64,000 bases of DNA from RU20A sp042610495 (GTDB lineage Bacteria > Pseudomonadota > Alphaproteobacteria > Rhizobiales > Rhizobiaceae), in assembly GCF_042610495.1 (NCBI RefSeq), contig NZ_JBHGAP010000006.1:62001-126000 (forward strand), read 5' to 3'. The notes beneath the pieces were generated by a model that saw nothing but the letters and a program-made list of their open reading frames with translations, made no database searches and had not been told where the DNA came from. The position numbers and the translations under genes were made by a program. Positions 17,099-27,469 of this stretch are shown piece by piece. The first letter of the stretch is position 1. The number at the start of each line of letters is the position of its first letter.

Positions 17099-17998
17099 AT
17101 GCCCGCCTTGATCTCCTCTGCCGCCCGCAGCGGTGCCTTCGTCATGCTCTTGGCGACGCTGATGTTCTCGCTGAACGACACGATGGGCAAGTGGCTGGTG
17201 GCGAGCTATTCGGTCGGGCAGGTGGTGCTGATCCGCAGCGTTGCGGCGCTGATCGTGCTGGCGCCCTTCCTGATGAAGACCGGCTGGCGGCCGCTCTTTG
17301 CCCTGGAGCGGCCGGGGCTTCAGGTGGCGCGCGTCGTCGCCTCCACGGCGGAGATCTTCCTGTTTTATGCCGCGCTGCAATTCCTGCCGCTTGCCGATGT
17401 CATGACCTATCTGCTGGCCGCGCCCATCTATGTCGCCGCCGTCTCGCCGCTGGTTCTGGGCGAAAAGGTCGGCTGGCGGCGCTGGAGCGCCATTCTCGTC
17501 GGCTTCATCGGCGTCGTCATCGCGCTCGACCCCTCCGGCCAGGCGCTCGGCCTGCCGGCGCTGATCTGCGTCATCGGCTCCATGTGCTTTGCCTTCATGA
17601 TGGTGACGGCGCGTTCGCTGCGCGGCACGCCGGATACGGTGCTGGTGTTCTGGCAGATCGTCGGCGCGGCGCTCGTCGGCATCCTCTGGGTGCCCTTCGA
17701 CTGGGCGCCGGTGGCAAGCGTGGGCGACCTTGCGCTTCTCGGCCTGCTCGGCATCGTCGCCATGCTCGCCCATGTGCTCGTCAACCGCGCCATGAAGCTG
17801 GCCGATGCCGCGACGGTGGCACCGCTGCAATATGCGCTGCTCTTCTGGGCCGTGCTCTTCGGCTACCTCTTCTTCGGCGACGTGCCGCGCGCCTCCATCG
17901 TTGTCGGCGCGGTGCTTATCATGGCATCGGGCACCTATATCGTGCTGCGCGAACAGCAGCTGAAGCGCCGGGCTGCGCAGGCGGCAACGCAAGTCTGA
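17099..17998 (+). CDS. EamA-family (drug/metabolite) transporter
   Basis: A 299-residue inner-membrane protein with about ten hydrophobic segments arranged as two EamA repeats (about 12-145 and 155-285). The first repeat has FSLNDTMGKWLV and ends RWSAILVGFIGVVIALDP; the second ends in a run of small hydrophobic residues and a basic tail. Members export or import small metabolites such as amino acids, riboflavin or S-adenosylmethionine. Nothing here picks a substrate. The ATG at 17099 has AGGA a few bases upstream. It is the last gene before a 950-bp gene-free stretch. Confidence 0.9.
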   Translation: MPALISSAARSGAFVMLLATLMFSLNDTMGKWLVASYSVGQVVLIRSVAALIVLAPFLMKTGWRPLFALERPGLQVARVVASTAEIFLFYAALQFLPLADVMTYLLAAPIYVAAVSPLVLGEKVGWRRWSAILVGFIGVVIALDPSGQALGLPALICVIGSMCFAFMMVTARSLRGTPDTVLVFWQIVGAALVGILWVPFDWAPVASVGDLALLGLLGIVAMLAHVLVNRAMKLADAATVAPLQYALLFWAVLFGYLFFGDVPRASIVVGAVLIMASGTYIVLREQQLKRRAAQAATQV

Positions 17999-18111
17999 AC
18001 GATCCGGTCGCCCGGCGATCGCCAGCCATGCTCGATGCCAGTGTTCTTGCGGAGACAAAGTTCCCAGGACGCGCCTTTTGCAGACCGTCTGGAAACGCGC
18101 TCGGGCTATCC

Positions 18112-18202
18112 TCCCGTCATCCTCGGGCTTGACCCGAGGATCCATCTTTCAAGCCTTGCCGGGTGGCATGTGGATCCTCGGGTCAAGCCCGAGGATGACG
18201 GA
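18112..18202. repeat. Palindromic intergenic repeat, copy A4
   Basis: Inverted arms of 30 bp (18115-18144 and 18171-18200) around a 26-bp centre, each arm again containing the nested TCCTCGGG/CCCGAGGA stem. The arms match those at 13848-13937 base for base over the shared part, while the centres are unrelated, as expected for mobile or recombining palindromic elements. Confidence 0.87.
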
Positions 18203-18292
18203 GGAGAGGGCTGAGGATGACGAAGGAGAGCGGGAGTGACGACGGAGAGGGGAGTGACGGCGGAAAGAGCGAGGATGACGGCGGAGAGGGGC
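18203..18292. repeat. Degenerate purine-rich short tandem repeats
   Basis: Directly after repeat A4 a loose series of units containing GATGACG or AGTGACG and GGAGAGG recurs about every 16-22 bases. It looks like reiterated tails (GATGACGGAGG) of the adjacent palindromic element. No spacer regularity suggests a CRISPR. Confidence 0.5.
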
Positions 18293-18426
18293 ACTCGCGA
18301 GGATGGTCTTGCCGCCCTGCGGAACGCCGAGGCGGTGATGCTTCGGCTGAAAGATCTCAGTTTTCAAATAGCCGGACGCATCCCGCGCGGCTGGCCGCCG
18401 GGTTTTGCCTCTGTCGGTTCTTTCGG

Positions 18427-18504
18427 ACGGGGCGCTTGAAGCCGCCGGTGGCGAAAGTGGTTGTTGAAAGTGACGCCTTCCAGCGCCCCGTTCGGCGGTT
18501 TTTA
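18427..18504 (+). ncRNA. Candidate structured RNA with terminator-like end
   Basis: ACGGGGCGCT (18427-18436) pairs perfectly with AGCGCCCCGT (18482-18491) around a loop that holds its own small CGCC-GGT-GGCG hairpin. The right arm can instead fold as CGCC-CCGTTC-GGCG immediately before TTTTTAT (18499-18505), a terminator-like end. No plus-strand gene follows, so a small RNA is more likely than an attenuator. Further strong stems follow to about 18640. No known RNA family was recognised; this is a structural suggestion only. Confidence 0.3.
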
Positions 18505-18835
18505 TCCGCAAGCCTGACTGCTCGGGCGTGATGACCCCGGCTCGACCCGGTGCCTCGTCCGGCTCCTGCGACGCGGCTTTGACGCCGCAACAGCCGGGTT
18601 TTGCGGGACGGCGGTGTTTCACCCGCCGCCATTCACCTCCCTGAAGCCCAGCTTCCGCCCGGTTTTCGCTCGGGCTTGCAGCCGTTTTGCGGACCCGGAC
18701 CGGAGGGGGCCGCGTCTGCCCCGTTCCCTTCCGCGCCGGCCTTCCCTCGCCGGCACGCCTGCCGGTGTATCCGATGGGATGACGCGGCCAGTATGGGGTG
18801 GGCGCGCGGCACGGGGACGGACGGGGAAAAATTTC

Positions 18836-18937
18836 AGAGCATTTCCGATGATCTCGGGATCACCGGAAATACTCTATCTCCTTGTTTTGACGCAGTCCGG
18901 ACGCAAAACCGCTGACGCACTTTTGCTGGACGTGCTC
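18836..18937. repeat. Conserved rhizobial-type intergenic repeat downstream of methylmalonyl-CoA mutase
   Basis: An imperfect 12-bp stem (18836-18847 with 18864-18875, one mismatch) is followed by TTGTTTTGACGCA, CCGGACGCAAAACCGCTG and ACTTTTGCTGGA. This ordered set of blocks is familiar as a high-copy intergenic element in Rhizobiales (recalled, not searched). It lies just past the mutase stop and may help end that transcript. Confidence 0.6.
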
Positions 18938-18944
18938 CCGCGTT

Positions 18945-21083
<2,139 letters not shown>

Positions 21084-21218
21084 GGGGTCACCTGTGGGTG
21101 GAGGGAAACGAGGGGATGATGTGCAAGGAACGGGGCAGCGCAGCGATGGCCCGCAGCCCGTATCTTGACAGGGGCCGGACCGCATCTCACATTCGAAGCC
21201 GGTCCGGGAGACGTCGAT

Positions 21219-21488
21219 ATGATCGCAAAAGCTTCGATATCGCTGTCCGAGCAGCAGGCAGCCTTCGCGCGGCAACTCGTCGAGGACGGACGCTTTGCGA
21301 GCGTGAGCGAGGTGGTGGAGCGAGGTCTTGAGCTCGTGCGCGAAGAGACCGAGCACGGAAAGGCCGACATGGCGGCCCTTCGGCGGCTGATCGCGGAGCG
21401 CCGCGCGGGGCCGACCGTGTCCATGGACGACAGCCGGCGCGAGATCGAGGCGATGCTGGCCGCAAAGAAGGCGCGCCTTGGCCTATGA
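21219..21488 (+). CDS. parD: ParD-family antitoxin
   Basis: An 89-residue antitoxin. Residues 1-45 (ASISLSEQQAAFARQLVEDG then SVSEVVERGLELV) match the ribbon-helix-helix of ParD/CC2985-type proteins; the remainder is a charged tail that would wrap the toxin. The ATG at 21219 has GGGAGA about eight bases upstream, and a TTGACA -35-like box lies at 21165-21170. Its stop overlaps the start of parE by 11 bases. It lies on the plus strand inside a run of minus-strand propionate genes, which suggests insertion into that operon. Confidence 0.85.
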   Translation: MIAKASISLSEQQAAFARQLVEDGRFASVSEVVERGLELVREETEHGKADMAALRRLIAERRAGPTVSMDDSRREIEAMLAAKKARLGL

Positions 21489-21828
21489 TGTCGTGCGCTC
21501 CGCCGCCTGCGAGCGCGACCTCGACCTTATTTTCGACCACCTGATCGACAGCTACCAGCAGACGGGTGACAGCCTGCGCGATGCTTTCAGGCGTGCGGAA
21601 CAGCGCCTTCTCGGCATTCAGGACGACATGGCAGCTCTTGGGAAAGCGCCGTTTCAGGGAACCATCATGACCGGGATCGAGGGCAATCTCCGGCACGTGA
21701 CCAAGAACCGGGCCATTTTCTATTTCGACGTGGATGAGGCGCGCGCCGAGATCCGCGTCCTCGCCGTGTTCTTCGGCGGGCAGAACCACCAGCGGCACAT
21801 GCTGGCGCGGCTTGCGGGGGGCGTATAG
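21478..21828 (+). CDS. parE: ParE/RelE-superfamily toxin
   Basis: A 116-residue protein with the ParE fold pattern: AACERDLDLIFDHLIDSY (two N-terminal helices), an amphipathic middle, and the C-terminal strands VTKNRAIFYFDVDEARAEIRVLAVFFGGQNHQRHM. Relatives poison DNA gyrase. The frame opens with TTG at 21478, which overlaps the parD stop and is the only in-frame start that gives the complete N-terminus. The tight overlap shows an operon with parD, which is expected to neutralise it. No disabling mutation is seen. Confidence 0.82.
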   Translation: MAYDVVRSAACERDLDLIFDHLIDSYQQTGDSLRDAFRRAEQRLLGIQDDMAALGKAPFQGTIMTGIEGNLRHVTKNRAIFYFDVDEARAEIRVLAVFFGGQNHQRHMLARLAGGV

Positions 21829-21832
21829 GGTG

Positions 21833-22040
21833 GTGTTACCCCCCTCTGTCCTGCCGGACATCTCCCCCGCAAGGGGGGAGATCGGTTGGGGCGCCCGCTG
21901 GCGGGTTATCTCGGATGTGGTGTGGGGGCGCGGGCTGGAGAGGGGCAGCGGAGGGGATGACGCGCGTGCCGGTCTGCCGATCTCCCCCCTTGCGGGGGAG
22001 ATGCCCGGCAGGGCAGAGGGGGGTAACCCCGGTGCAAACC
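21833..22040. repeat. Large inverted repeat (B family) between parE and pccA
   Basis: Two stem-loops, ATCTCCCCC with GGGGGAGAT near 21863-21885 and again near 21980-22002, are themselves arranged as the arms of a long inverted repeat whose outer ends read GTTACCCCCCTCTG and CAGAGGGGGGTAAC. It fills the space between the ParE stop and the pccA stop. The transcripts converge here, so it may work as a two-way terminator. Confidence 0.75.
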
Positions 22041-22061
22041 CGCTCGCCATCCCCCGTCCCC

Positions 22062-24068
22062 TCACGCGAACTCGAGGATGAGATCGTCCACCGCGAGGCT
22101 GGCGCCAGCGGCGACCGCGATGCGTTTGACGGTGGCGCGGCGTTCGGCTTTCAGGACGTTTTCCATCTTCATGGCCTCGACGGTGGCAAGCGCCTGGCCG
22201 GCCTCGACGGTGGCGCCCTCGGCGACGAGGATCGAGGTGATGACGCCGGGCATGGGGCAGAGGAGGAGGCGGGACGTATCCGGCGGCGCCTTTTTCGGCA
22301 TCAGGCGGGCAAGGGCTGCCACATGCGGTTCGCGCACCCGCGCGGTGATATCGATGCCCTGGAAGCGCAGGCGGATGGCGGGGCCGGCAAGGTCGATCTT
22401 GACGCTGACGGTGCGGCCATCGACGGCGAAGGTGCCGAGCGTGCGGCCGGGGCGCCAGTCGCCGGCCACCGACAGCGCCGTGCCATCCTCGAAGACGGCC
22501 GTTGCCACATCGCCGGTCACGTCGAGCGCAAGCGGCCAGTCCTGATCGGCGAAGGCGACGACCCAGTCGGTGCCGACGATGCGGCGGTGGTTGCCGATCG
22601 TGCCGGAGATGGCGGCGGCGCGGGTCTGGATACGGTGGTTGACGAGGGCCGCGACGGCCGCGAGCGCGCGCGCGTCGTCGGCATCGGGCGAAACACCGTG
22701 GAAGCCCTCCGGAAACTCCTCGGCGATGAAGGCCGTGGTCAGCCGCCCCTCGCGGAAGCGGGGATGGCGCATGACGGCCGAGAGGAAAGGCAGGTTGTGG
22801 CCGATGCCTTCCACCTCGAAATCATCGAGCGCAGCACCCATGGCATCGATGGCGGCTTCGCGGGTCGGGGCCCAGGTGCAGAGCTTGGCGACCATGGGAT
22901 CGTAATACATGGAGATCTCGCCGCCCTCGGTGACACCCGTATCGTTGCGCACCTTGCTGCCATCGGCGCGGATACCTTCCACCGGCGGGCGATAGCGCGT
23001 CAGGCGGCCGATGGAGGGCAGGAAGTTGCGATAGGGATCCTCGGCATAGAGGCGGCTTTCGATGGCCCAGCCGGTGAGTTTCACGTCGTCCTGCGTAAGC
23101 GTGAGCTTTTCGCCGGCCGCGACGCGGATCATCTGCTCGACGAGATCGAGCCCGGTGACGAGTTCGGTGACGGGGTGCTCCACCTGCAGGCGGGTGTTCA
23201 TCTCGAGGAAGTAGAATTTGTTCGCCTTGCCATCCACGATGAACTCCACCGTGCCGGCCGAGTGGTAGCCGACGGCTTTCGCCAGCGCCACGGCCTGCTC
23301 GCCCATGGCCCTGCGGGTCTCGGGCGTGAGAAAGGGCGACGGGGCCTCCTCGATGACCTTCTGGTTTCGCCGCTGGATGGAGCATTCGCGCTCGCCGAGA
23401 TAGAGCGTGGTGCCATGCGTGTCGCCGAGCACCTGGATTTCGATGTGGCGCGGCTCGGTGACGAATTTCTCGATGAAGATGCGGTCGTCGCCGAAGGAGG
23501 CCTTTGCCTCGTTCTTCGAGGACTGGAAGCCTTCCCGCGCTTCCGCGTCGTTCCAGGCGATGCGCATGCCCTTGCCGCCACCGCCGGCAGAGGCCTTGAT
23601 CATGACGGGATAGCCGATCCCGGCGGAAATGCGCACAGCCTCGTCGGCATCGGCGATCAGCCCCATATGACCGGGAACGGTGGAAACGCCGGCTTCGGCC
23701 GCAAGCTTCTTGGAGGTGATCTTGTCGCCCATGGCCTCGATGGCGCCGACCGGCGGGCCGATGAAGGCGACGCCCTCCTTTTCCAGCGCGGCGGCGAAGG
23801 CGGCGTTTTCCGACAGGAAGCCGTAGCCGGGATGCACCGCATCGGCACCGGTCTTGCGGATCGCCTCCAGGATGCGCTCGATGACGATGTAGGACTGGGA
23901 AGACGGCGCCGGACCGATATGCACCGCCTCATCCGCCATCTCCACATGCAGCGCATTGCGGTCGGCATCCGAATAGACGGCGACGGTGGCGATGCCCAGA
24001 CGACGGGCCGTCTTGATGACGCGGCAGGCGATTTCGCCGCGATTGGCGATGAGGATCTTCTTGAACAT
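22062..24068 (-). CDS. pccA: Propionyl-CoA carboxylase, biotin-carboxylase/biotin-carrier (alpha) subunit
   Basis: A 668-residue alpha subunit that carboxylates its own biotin with ATP and bicarbonate; the PccB subunit then makes methylmalonyl-CoA. Domains in order are a biotin carboxylase (about 1-445; MFKKILIANRGEIACRVI, ATP-grasp loop ASAGGGGKGMR, MNTRLQVEHPVTE), the BT connector (about 450-590) and the biotinyl carrier at the C-terminus (CPMPGVITSI, EAMKMEN with biotin-bearing K634). The ATG at 24068 has GGAAAG upstream. A B/C-type repeat separates it from the small gene 24325-24702. Its strand and position place it in the pccB-led propionate direction under PccR. Confidence 0.97.
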   Translation of the reverse strand: MFKKILIANRGEIACRVIKTARRLGIATVAVYSDADRNALHVEMADEAVHIGPAPSSQSYIVIERILEAIRKTGADAVHPGYGFLSENAAFAAALEKEGVAFIGPPVGAIEAMGDKITSKKLAAEAGVSTVPGHMGLIADADEAVRISAGIGYPVMIKASAGGGGKGMRIAWNDAEAREGFQSSKNEAKASFGDDRIFIEKFVTEPRHIEIQVLGDTHGTTLYLGERECSIQRRNQKVIEEAPSPFLTPETRRAMGEQAVALAKAVGYHSAGTVEFIVDGKANKFYFLEMNTRLQVEHPVTELVTGLDLVEQMIRVAAGEKLTLTQDDVKLTGWAIESRLYAEDPYRNFLPSIGRLTRYRPPVEGIRADGSKVRNDTGVTEGGEISMYYDPMVAKLCTWAPTREAAIDAMGAALDDFEVEGIGHNLPFLSAVMRHPRFREGRLTTAFIAEEFPEGFHGVSPDADDARALAAVAALVNHRIQTRAAAISGTIGNHRRIVGTDWVVAFADQDWPLALDVTGDVATAVFEDGTALSVAGDWRPGRTLGTFAVDGRTVSVKIDLAGPAIRLRFQGIDITARVREPHVAALARLMPKKAPPDTSRLLLCPMPGVITSILVAEGATVEAGQALATVEAMKMENVLKAERRATVKRIAVAAGASLAVDDLILEFA

Positions 24069-24166
24069 CAGTCGGGCTTTCCGGGTCTCGTGTCGGTGTT
24101 GTCTTTGTATTCGGCGCCGTGTCCGTCTTTTGCGCGGCGTGTCCGGCGCGGCAGACGCAGAAGCGG

Positions 24167-24297
24167 CCCCCTCATCTGCCTGCCGGCATCTTCTCCCCGA
24201 GGGGAGAAGAGCGCGTGGGGCGGGCGCTCGGCTTCCCTGCTGGCGGCCCGCTTGTGGCAGGCCCCTCTCCCCTCGGGGAGAGGGCAGGGTGAGGGGG
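24167..24297. repeat. Rhizobial palindromic repeat (C family) upstream of pccA
   Basis: The element opens with CCCCCTCATCTGCCTGCCGG, carries TTCTCCCCGAGGGGAGAAGA as a stem-loop, and ends in a second stem CTCTCCCCTCGGGGAGAG followed by AGGGTGAGGGGG, the inverse of the opening. Related single stems occur at 36296-36390 and 53190-53235. It fills most of the 255-bp gap before pccA. Confidence 0.75.
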
Positions 24298-24324
24298 AAG
24301 CCACGGCCAATCAGCCCCCTCTCC

Positions 24325-24702
24325 TCACACCTCGAACACGTCGTCAAAGCTCTCCGGAAAGTTCTGGCGCGCCACACGTTCGTTGATGACGAGCATGGCC
24401 TCGTAGGAGAGCGGGTCGAAATCCTTGTCGGCCGGGATGACCTCGCGGCCGAAGAGGAGGTTGAGGCGGGCGGCGTCGAGGTTGCCGCGCTCAAAAGGCT
24501 CGGTGCCGAAATGGTGCCAGAGCGCGTGGAGGAAGGCGGCGTCCACCAGATGCTCCTTGGTGCCGGGACGGGCCCGGCGGGGAATGGCTTTGAGCGGCGT
24601 CACGCCCTTCGGGTTGGCGCGGCGGATGGTGAACTGGATGCCGGTGCCGGGCATGCCGCCCGGGAAACCGCGATGCTTGGTCATGTCGGGGAGGATGGCC
24701 AT
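24325..24702 (-). CDS. Conserved small protein of unknown function in propionate operon
   Basis: A 125-residue soluble protein without a signal peptide or membrane segment. It is rich in aromatic and charged residues (HALWHHFGTEPFERGNLDAARLNLLFGREVI) and ends FPESFDDVFEV. I do not recognise its family. The ATG at 24702 has GAGGAG eight bases upstream, and the codon use is like its neighbours, so it is a real gene. It starts 11 bases after the yghU stop, so the two are co-transcribed and may act together. Nothing in it indicates an enzyme active site. Confidence 0.75.
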   Translation of the reverse strand: MAILPDMTKHRGFPGGMPGTGIQFTIRRANPKGVTPLKAIPRRARPGTKEHLVDAAFLHALWHHFGTEPFERGNLDAARLNLLFGREVIPADKDFDPLSYEAMLVINERVARQNFPESFDDVFEV

Positions 24703-24713
24703 GGTGCGTCTCC

Positions 24714-25619
24714 TCAACCCTTCGCCAGCTTGTCGGCCGTCTTCGTCTCGAAGTCGGCGGCGTCGTGGCGTTCGCGCAGCTGGCTTTCCGGCGTGCCGGA
24801 GGTGCGGTTGACCATGCGGCCGCGCTTGACCGCCGGGCGCGCGCCGATCTCGGCCGTCCAGCGCTGCACATGCGCGTAGGACTGGACCTCCAGGAAACGG
24901 CCGGCATCGCCATAGGCCTCGCCGAGCGCCAGCAGGCCGTACCAGGGCCACACCGCCATGTCGGCGATCGTGTAGGTCTCGCCCGCGAGATAGCGGTTGT
25001 CGGAAAGGTGCCGGTCGAGCACGTCGAGCTGGCGCTTCACCTCCATCGCATAGCGGTCGATGGCATATTTGATATGGATCGGCGCATAGGCGTAGAAATG
25101 GCCGAAACCGCCGCCGAGGAAGGGGGCAGAGCCCATCTGCCAGAACAGCCAGTTCATCGTCTCGGTGCGGGCGCGCAGCTCCGTCGGCAGGAAGGCGCCG
25201 AATTTTTCCGCGAGATAGACGAGGATCGAGGCGGATTCGAAGACGCGCAAGGGCTGGCCGCCATCCCTCGGTTGATGATCCATCAGCGCCGGGATCTTCG
25301 AATTCGGATTGACGCCGACGAAGCCGGAGCCGAACTGGTCGCCCTCGCCGATATTGATCAGCCAGGCATCGTATTCGGCGCCCGTGTGGCCGGCCGCCAA
25401 CAGCTCCTCCAGCAGGATCGTCACTTTTACGCCGTTGGGGGTGCCCAGCGAATAGAGCTGCAGCGGATGCTTGCCGACCGGCAGCGCCTTCTCATGGGTC
25501 GGGCCGGCAATGGGGCGGTTGATATTGGCGAACTGGCCGCCATTGCCCTTGTCCCAGGTCCAGACTTCCGGCACCACATAGCCGGCGGGGAGATTGTTTT
25601 CGGGCGGTTTGCTGGTCAT
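24714..25619 (-). CDS. yghU: Glutathione-dependent disulfide-bond oxidoreductase (YghU-like GST)
   Basis: A 301-residue Nu-class glutathione transferase homologue. The long N-terminal arm (YVVPEVWTWDKGNGGQFA and NRPIAGPTHEKALPVGKHPLQLYSLGTPNGVKVTI) is the signature of YghU/YfcG relatives, with TPN in place of the usual catalytic Tyr/Ser/Cys start. The GST C-terminal helical domain follows (YLAGETYTIADMAVWPWYG). Such enzymes bind two glutathiones and reduce disulfides or peroxides. It lies between pccB (115 bp upstream) and the small unknown gene, inside the propionyl-CoA operon; the reason for a thiol enzyme there is not evident. The start at 25619 gives the family N-terminus. Confidence 0.92.
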   Translation of the reverse strand: MTSKPPENNLPAGYVVPEVWTWDKGNGGQFANINRPIAGPTHEKALPVGKHPLQLYSLGTPNGVKVTILLEELLAAGHTGAEYDAWLINIGEGDQFGSGFVGVNPNSKIPALMDHQPRDGGQPLRVFESASILVYLAEKFGAFLPTELRARTETMNWLFWQMGSAPFLGGGFGHFYAYAPIHIKYAIDRYAMEVKRQLDVLDRHLSDNRYLAGETYTIADMAVWPWYGLLALGEAYGDAGRFLEVQSYAHVQRWTAEIGARPAVKRGRMVNRTSGTPESQLRERHDAADFETKTADKLAKG

Positions 25620-25733
25620 GGCTTCGGTCCTCGATCTCGTTGGCTCCTGCCCTTCTACGGCGCAGCGGTAGCGGGCGTTACGGTCATTATAGACCGGCGC
25701 GGGCGATTTTCCGCCCCAAAAGCCGACAAGGGA

Positions 25734-27266
25734 TCACAAGGGAATCGTATCGTGCTTGCGCCACAGCTGTTCCTTGCGCTTGCCCCTGAGGCTCGCGAAG
25801 GCACGCGCGATGCGGCGGCGCGACGAGTGGGGCATGATGACCTCGTCGATGAAGCCGCGTTCGGCGGCGACGAAGGGGTTGGCGAAGCGTTCCTCGTATT
25901 CCTTCGTGCGCGCCGCGATCTTGTCGGCATCGCCAAGTTCCGAGCGGTAGAGGATTTCGGTGGCGCCCTTGGCGCCCATCACGGCGATTTCGGCAGTCGG
26001 CCAGGCGTAGTTGATGTCGGCGCCGATATGCTTGGAGGCCATGACGTCATAGGCGCCGCCATAGGCCTTGCGGGTGATGAGGGTGACCATCGGTACCGTC
26101 GCCTGCGAATAGGCGAAGAGAAGCTTGGCGCCGTGCTTGATGACGCCGCCATACTCCTGCGCGACGCCGGGCAGGAAGCCGGGCACATCCACCAGCGTCA
26201 GGATGGGGATGGAGAAGGCATCGCAGAAGCGCACGAAGCGGGCGGCCTTGCGGGAGCTATCGATATCGAGGCAGCCGGCCAGCACCATGGGCTGGTTGGC
26301 GACCACACCGACCGTCTCGCCTTCGAGGCGGATGAAGCCGGTGATGATATTCTTTGCAAAATCGCGCTGGATCTCGAAGAAATCTCCTTCGTCGGCGACG
26401 GCGTGGATCAGTTCCTTCATGTCGTAGGGCTTGGTGGAACTGTCGGGGATCAGCGTATCGAGGCGGGCTTCGAGACGGGCCGGATCGTCGTGGAAGGGGC
26501 GTACCGGCGGCTTGTCGCGGTTGTTGAGCGGCAGGAAATCGAAGAGGAGGCGCACCTGCTCCAGCGTCTCGATGTCGTTTTCGAAGGCGGCATCGGCGAC
26601 GGAGGATTTCTTCGTGTGGGTGGAGGCGCCGCCGAGCTCCTCGGCCGTGACGATCTCGTTCGTTACCGTCTTCACCACGTCAGGGCCGGTGACGAACATG
26701 TAGGACGTGTCGCGGACCATGAAGATGAAGTCGGTCATGGCCGGCGAATAGACCGCGCCGCCGGCACAGGGGCCCATGATGACGGAGATCTGCGGGATGA
26801 CGCCGGAGGCCTCGGCATTGCGGCGGAAGACCTCGGCATAGCCGGCGAGCGAGGCGACGCCCTCCTGGATGCGCGCGCCGCCCGAATCATTGAGGCCGAT
26901 GATCGGCGCGCCGTTGCGCACCGCCATGTCCATGACCTTGCAGATCTTCTGCGCATGCGTCTCGGAGAGCGAGCCGCCGAGCACGGTGAAATCCTGGGAG
27001 AAGACATAGACCTGGCGGCCGTTGATCGTGCCCCAGCCGGTGACGACGCCGTCGCCGGCCGTCTTGTCGGCGGCCATGCCGAAATCCACGCAGCGATGCG
27101 TGACATACATGTCGTATTCTTCGAAGGAGCCGGGATCGAGCAGCACCTCGATGCGCTCGCGCGCCGTCAGCTTGCCCTTGCCATGCTGGGCCGCCACGCG
27201 CCGCTCGCCGCCGCCGGCCTTTGCCGCGGCGCGCCGGGCTTCCAGTTCCTTCAGAACCGATTGCAT
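25734..27266 (-). CDS. pccB: Propionyl-CoA carboxylase, carboxyltransferase (beta) subunit
   Basis: A 510-residue crotonase-fold carboxyltransferase that moves the carboxyl group from biotin to propionyl-CoA, giving (S)-methylmalonyl-CoA. The N-half has KLTARERIEVLLDPGSFEEYD and the oxyanion region GPCAGGAVYSPAMTDF. The C-half has TLVDVPGFLPGVAQEYGG and ITRKAYGGAYDVMASKH. The ending HDTIPL is typical. The ATG at 27266 follows GGGAGG. It heads the minus-strand propionate genes and is divergent from pccR, from which it is separated by about 200 bp that includes candidate PccR sites. Confidence 0.97.
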   Translation of the reverse strand: MQSVLKELEARRAAAKAGGGERRVAAQHGKGKLTARERIEVLLDPGSFEEYDMYVTHRCVDFGMAADKTAGDGVVTGWGTINGRQVYVFSQDFTVLGGSLSETHAQKICKVMDMAVRNGAPIIGLNDSGGARIQEGVASLAGYAEVFRRNAEASGVIPQISVIMGPCAGGAVYSPAMTDFIFMVRDTSYMFVTGPDVVKTVTNEIVTAEELGGASTHTKKSSVADAAFENDIETLEQVRLLFDFLPLNNRDKPPVRPFHDDPARLEARLDTLIPDSSTKPYDMKELIHAVADEGDFFEIQRDFAKNIITGFIRLEGETVGVVANQPMVLAGCLDIDSSRKAARFVRFCDAFSIPILTLVDVPGFLPGVAQEYGGVIKHGAKLLFAYSQATVPMVTLITRKAYGGAYDVMASKHIGADINYAWPTAEIAVMGAKGATEILYRSELGDADKIAARTKEYEERFANPFVAAERGFIDEVIMPHSSRRRIARAFASLRGKRKEQLWRKHDTIPL

Positions 27267-27410
27267 GCTGCCCTCCCAAAGGCGCGTCCGATGCTGCGCG
27301 GTCGCGGCCTATCTCTCTGTTTTCATGCGGTTTGGTCCGCATCGTTCCGGCGCACTGTCGCCGGATTTGGTGACGGGAGCAATAGCGACAAAGGATCGAG
27401 GCCGGAAGGC

Positions 27411-27469
27411 TTGATTATGTGTGCGTGTGGGGTTTATAAAATTGCAAACAGTAAATTGCGAAATTGCAA
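27411..27469 (+). promoter_or_regulatory. pccR promoter with three TTGCAA-type half-sites
   Basis: A promoter is visible: -35 TTGATT (27411-27416), 18-bp spacer, -10 TATAAA (27435-27440). Immediately downstream lie TTGCAA (27442-27447), TTGCGA (27456-27461) and TTGCAA (27464-27469), the last abutting the ATG. PccR of Rhodobacter sphaeroides is reported to bind a paired TTTGCAAA motif and related RamB proteins bind TTGCAA-like sites, so autorepression is likely. The spacing here (14 and 8 bp start to start) differs from the published paired motif. There is no proper Shine-Dalgarno sequence. Confidence 0.6.

Noticed and set aside
17084..18145. Minus-strand open frame of 353 codons opposite the EamA transporter
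   Set aside because: Its translation is His/Arg/Gly-rich with no domain, typical of the antisense of a membrane-protein gene in GC-rich DNA.
18203..18292. Short repeated units after repeat A4 considered as a CRISPR array
   Set aside because: Units are degenerate, spacing is uneven and too short, no constant 24-37-bp repeat with unique spacers, and no cas genes are present.
18500..18660. Minus-strand stems considered as a cobalamin riboswitch because a B12-dependent mutase is near
   Set aside because: The region lies downstream of the mutase gene, not upstream, and no B12-box core could be found on either strand.
21157..21356. Longer mutase start at 21356
   Set aside because: It would add 91 residues without family similarity and would overlap the ParD gene and its promoter; MTPKTFADW at 21083 is the normal start.
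21833..22040. Inverted repeat near parDE considered as the terminal repeats of an insertion sequence
   Set aside because: No transposase is present, there is no visible target duplication, and the stems are nested as in known rhizobial intergenic palindromes.
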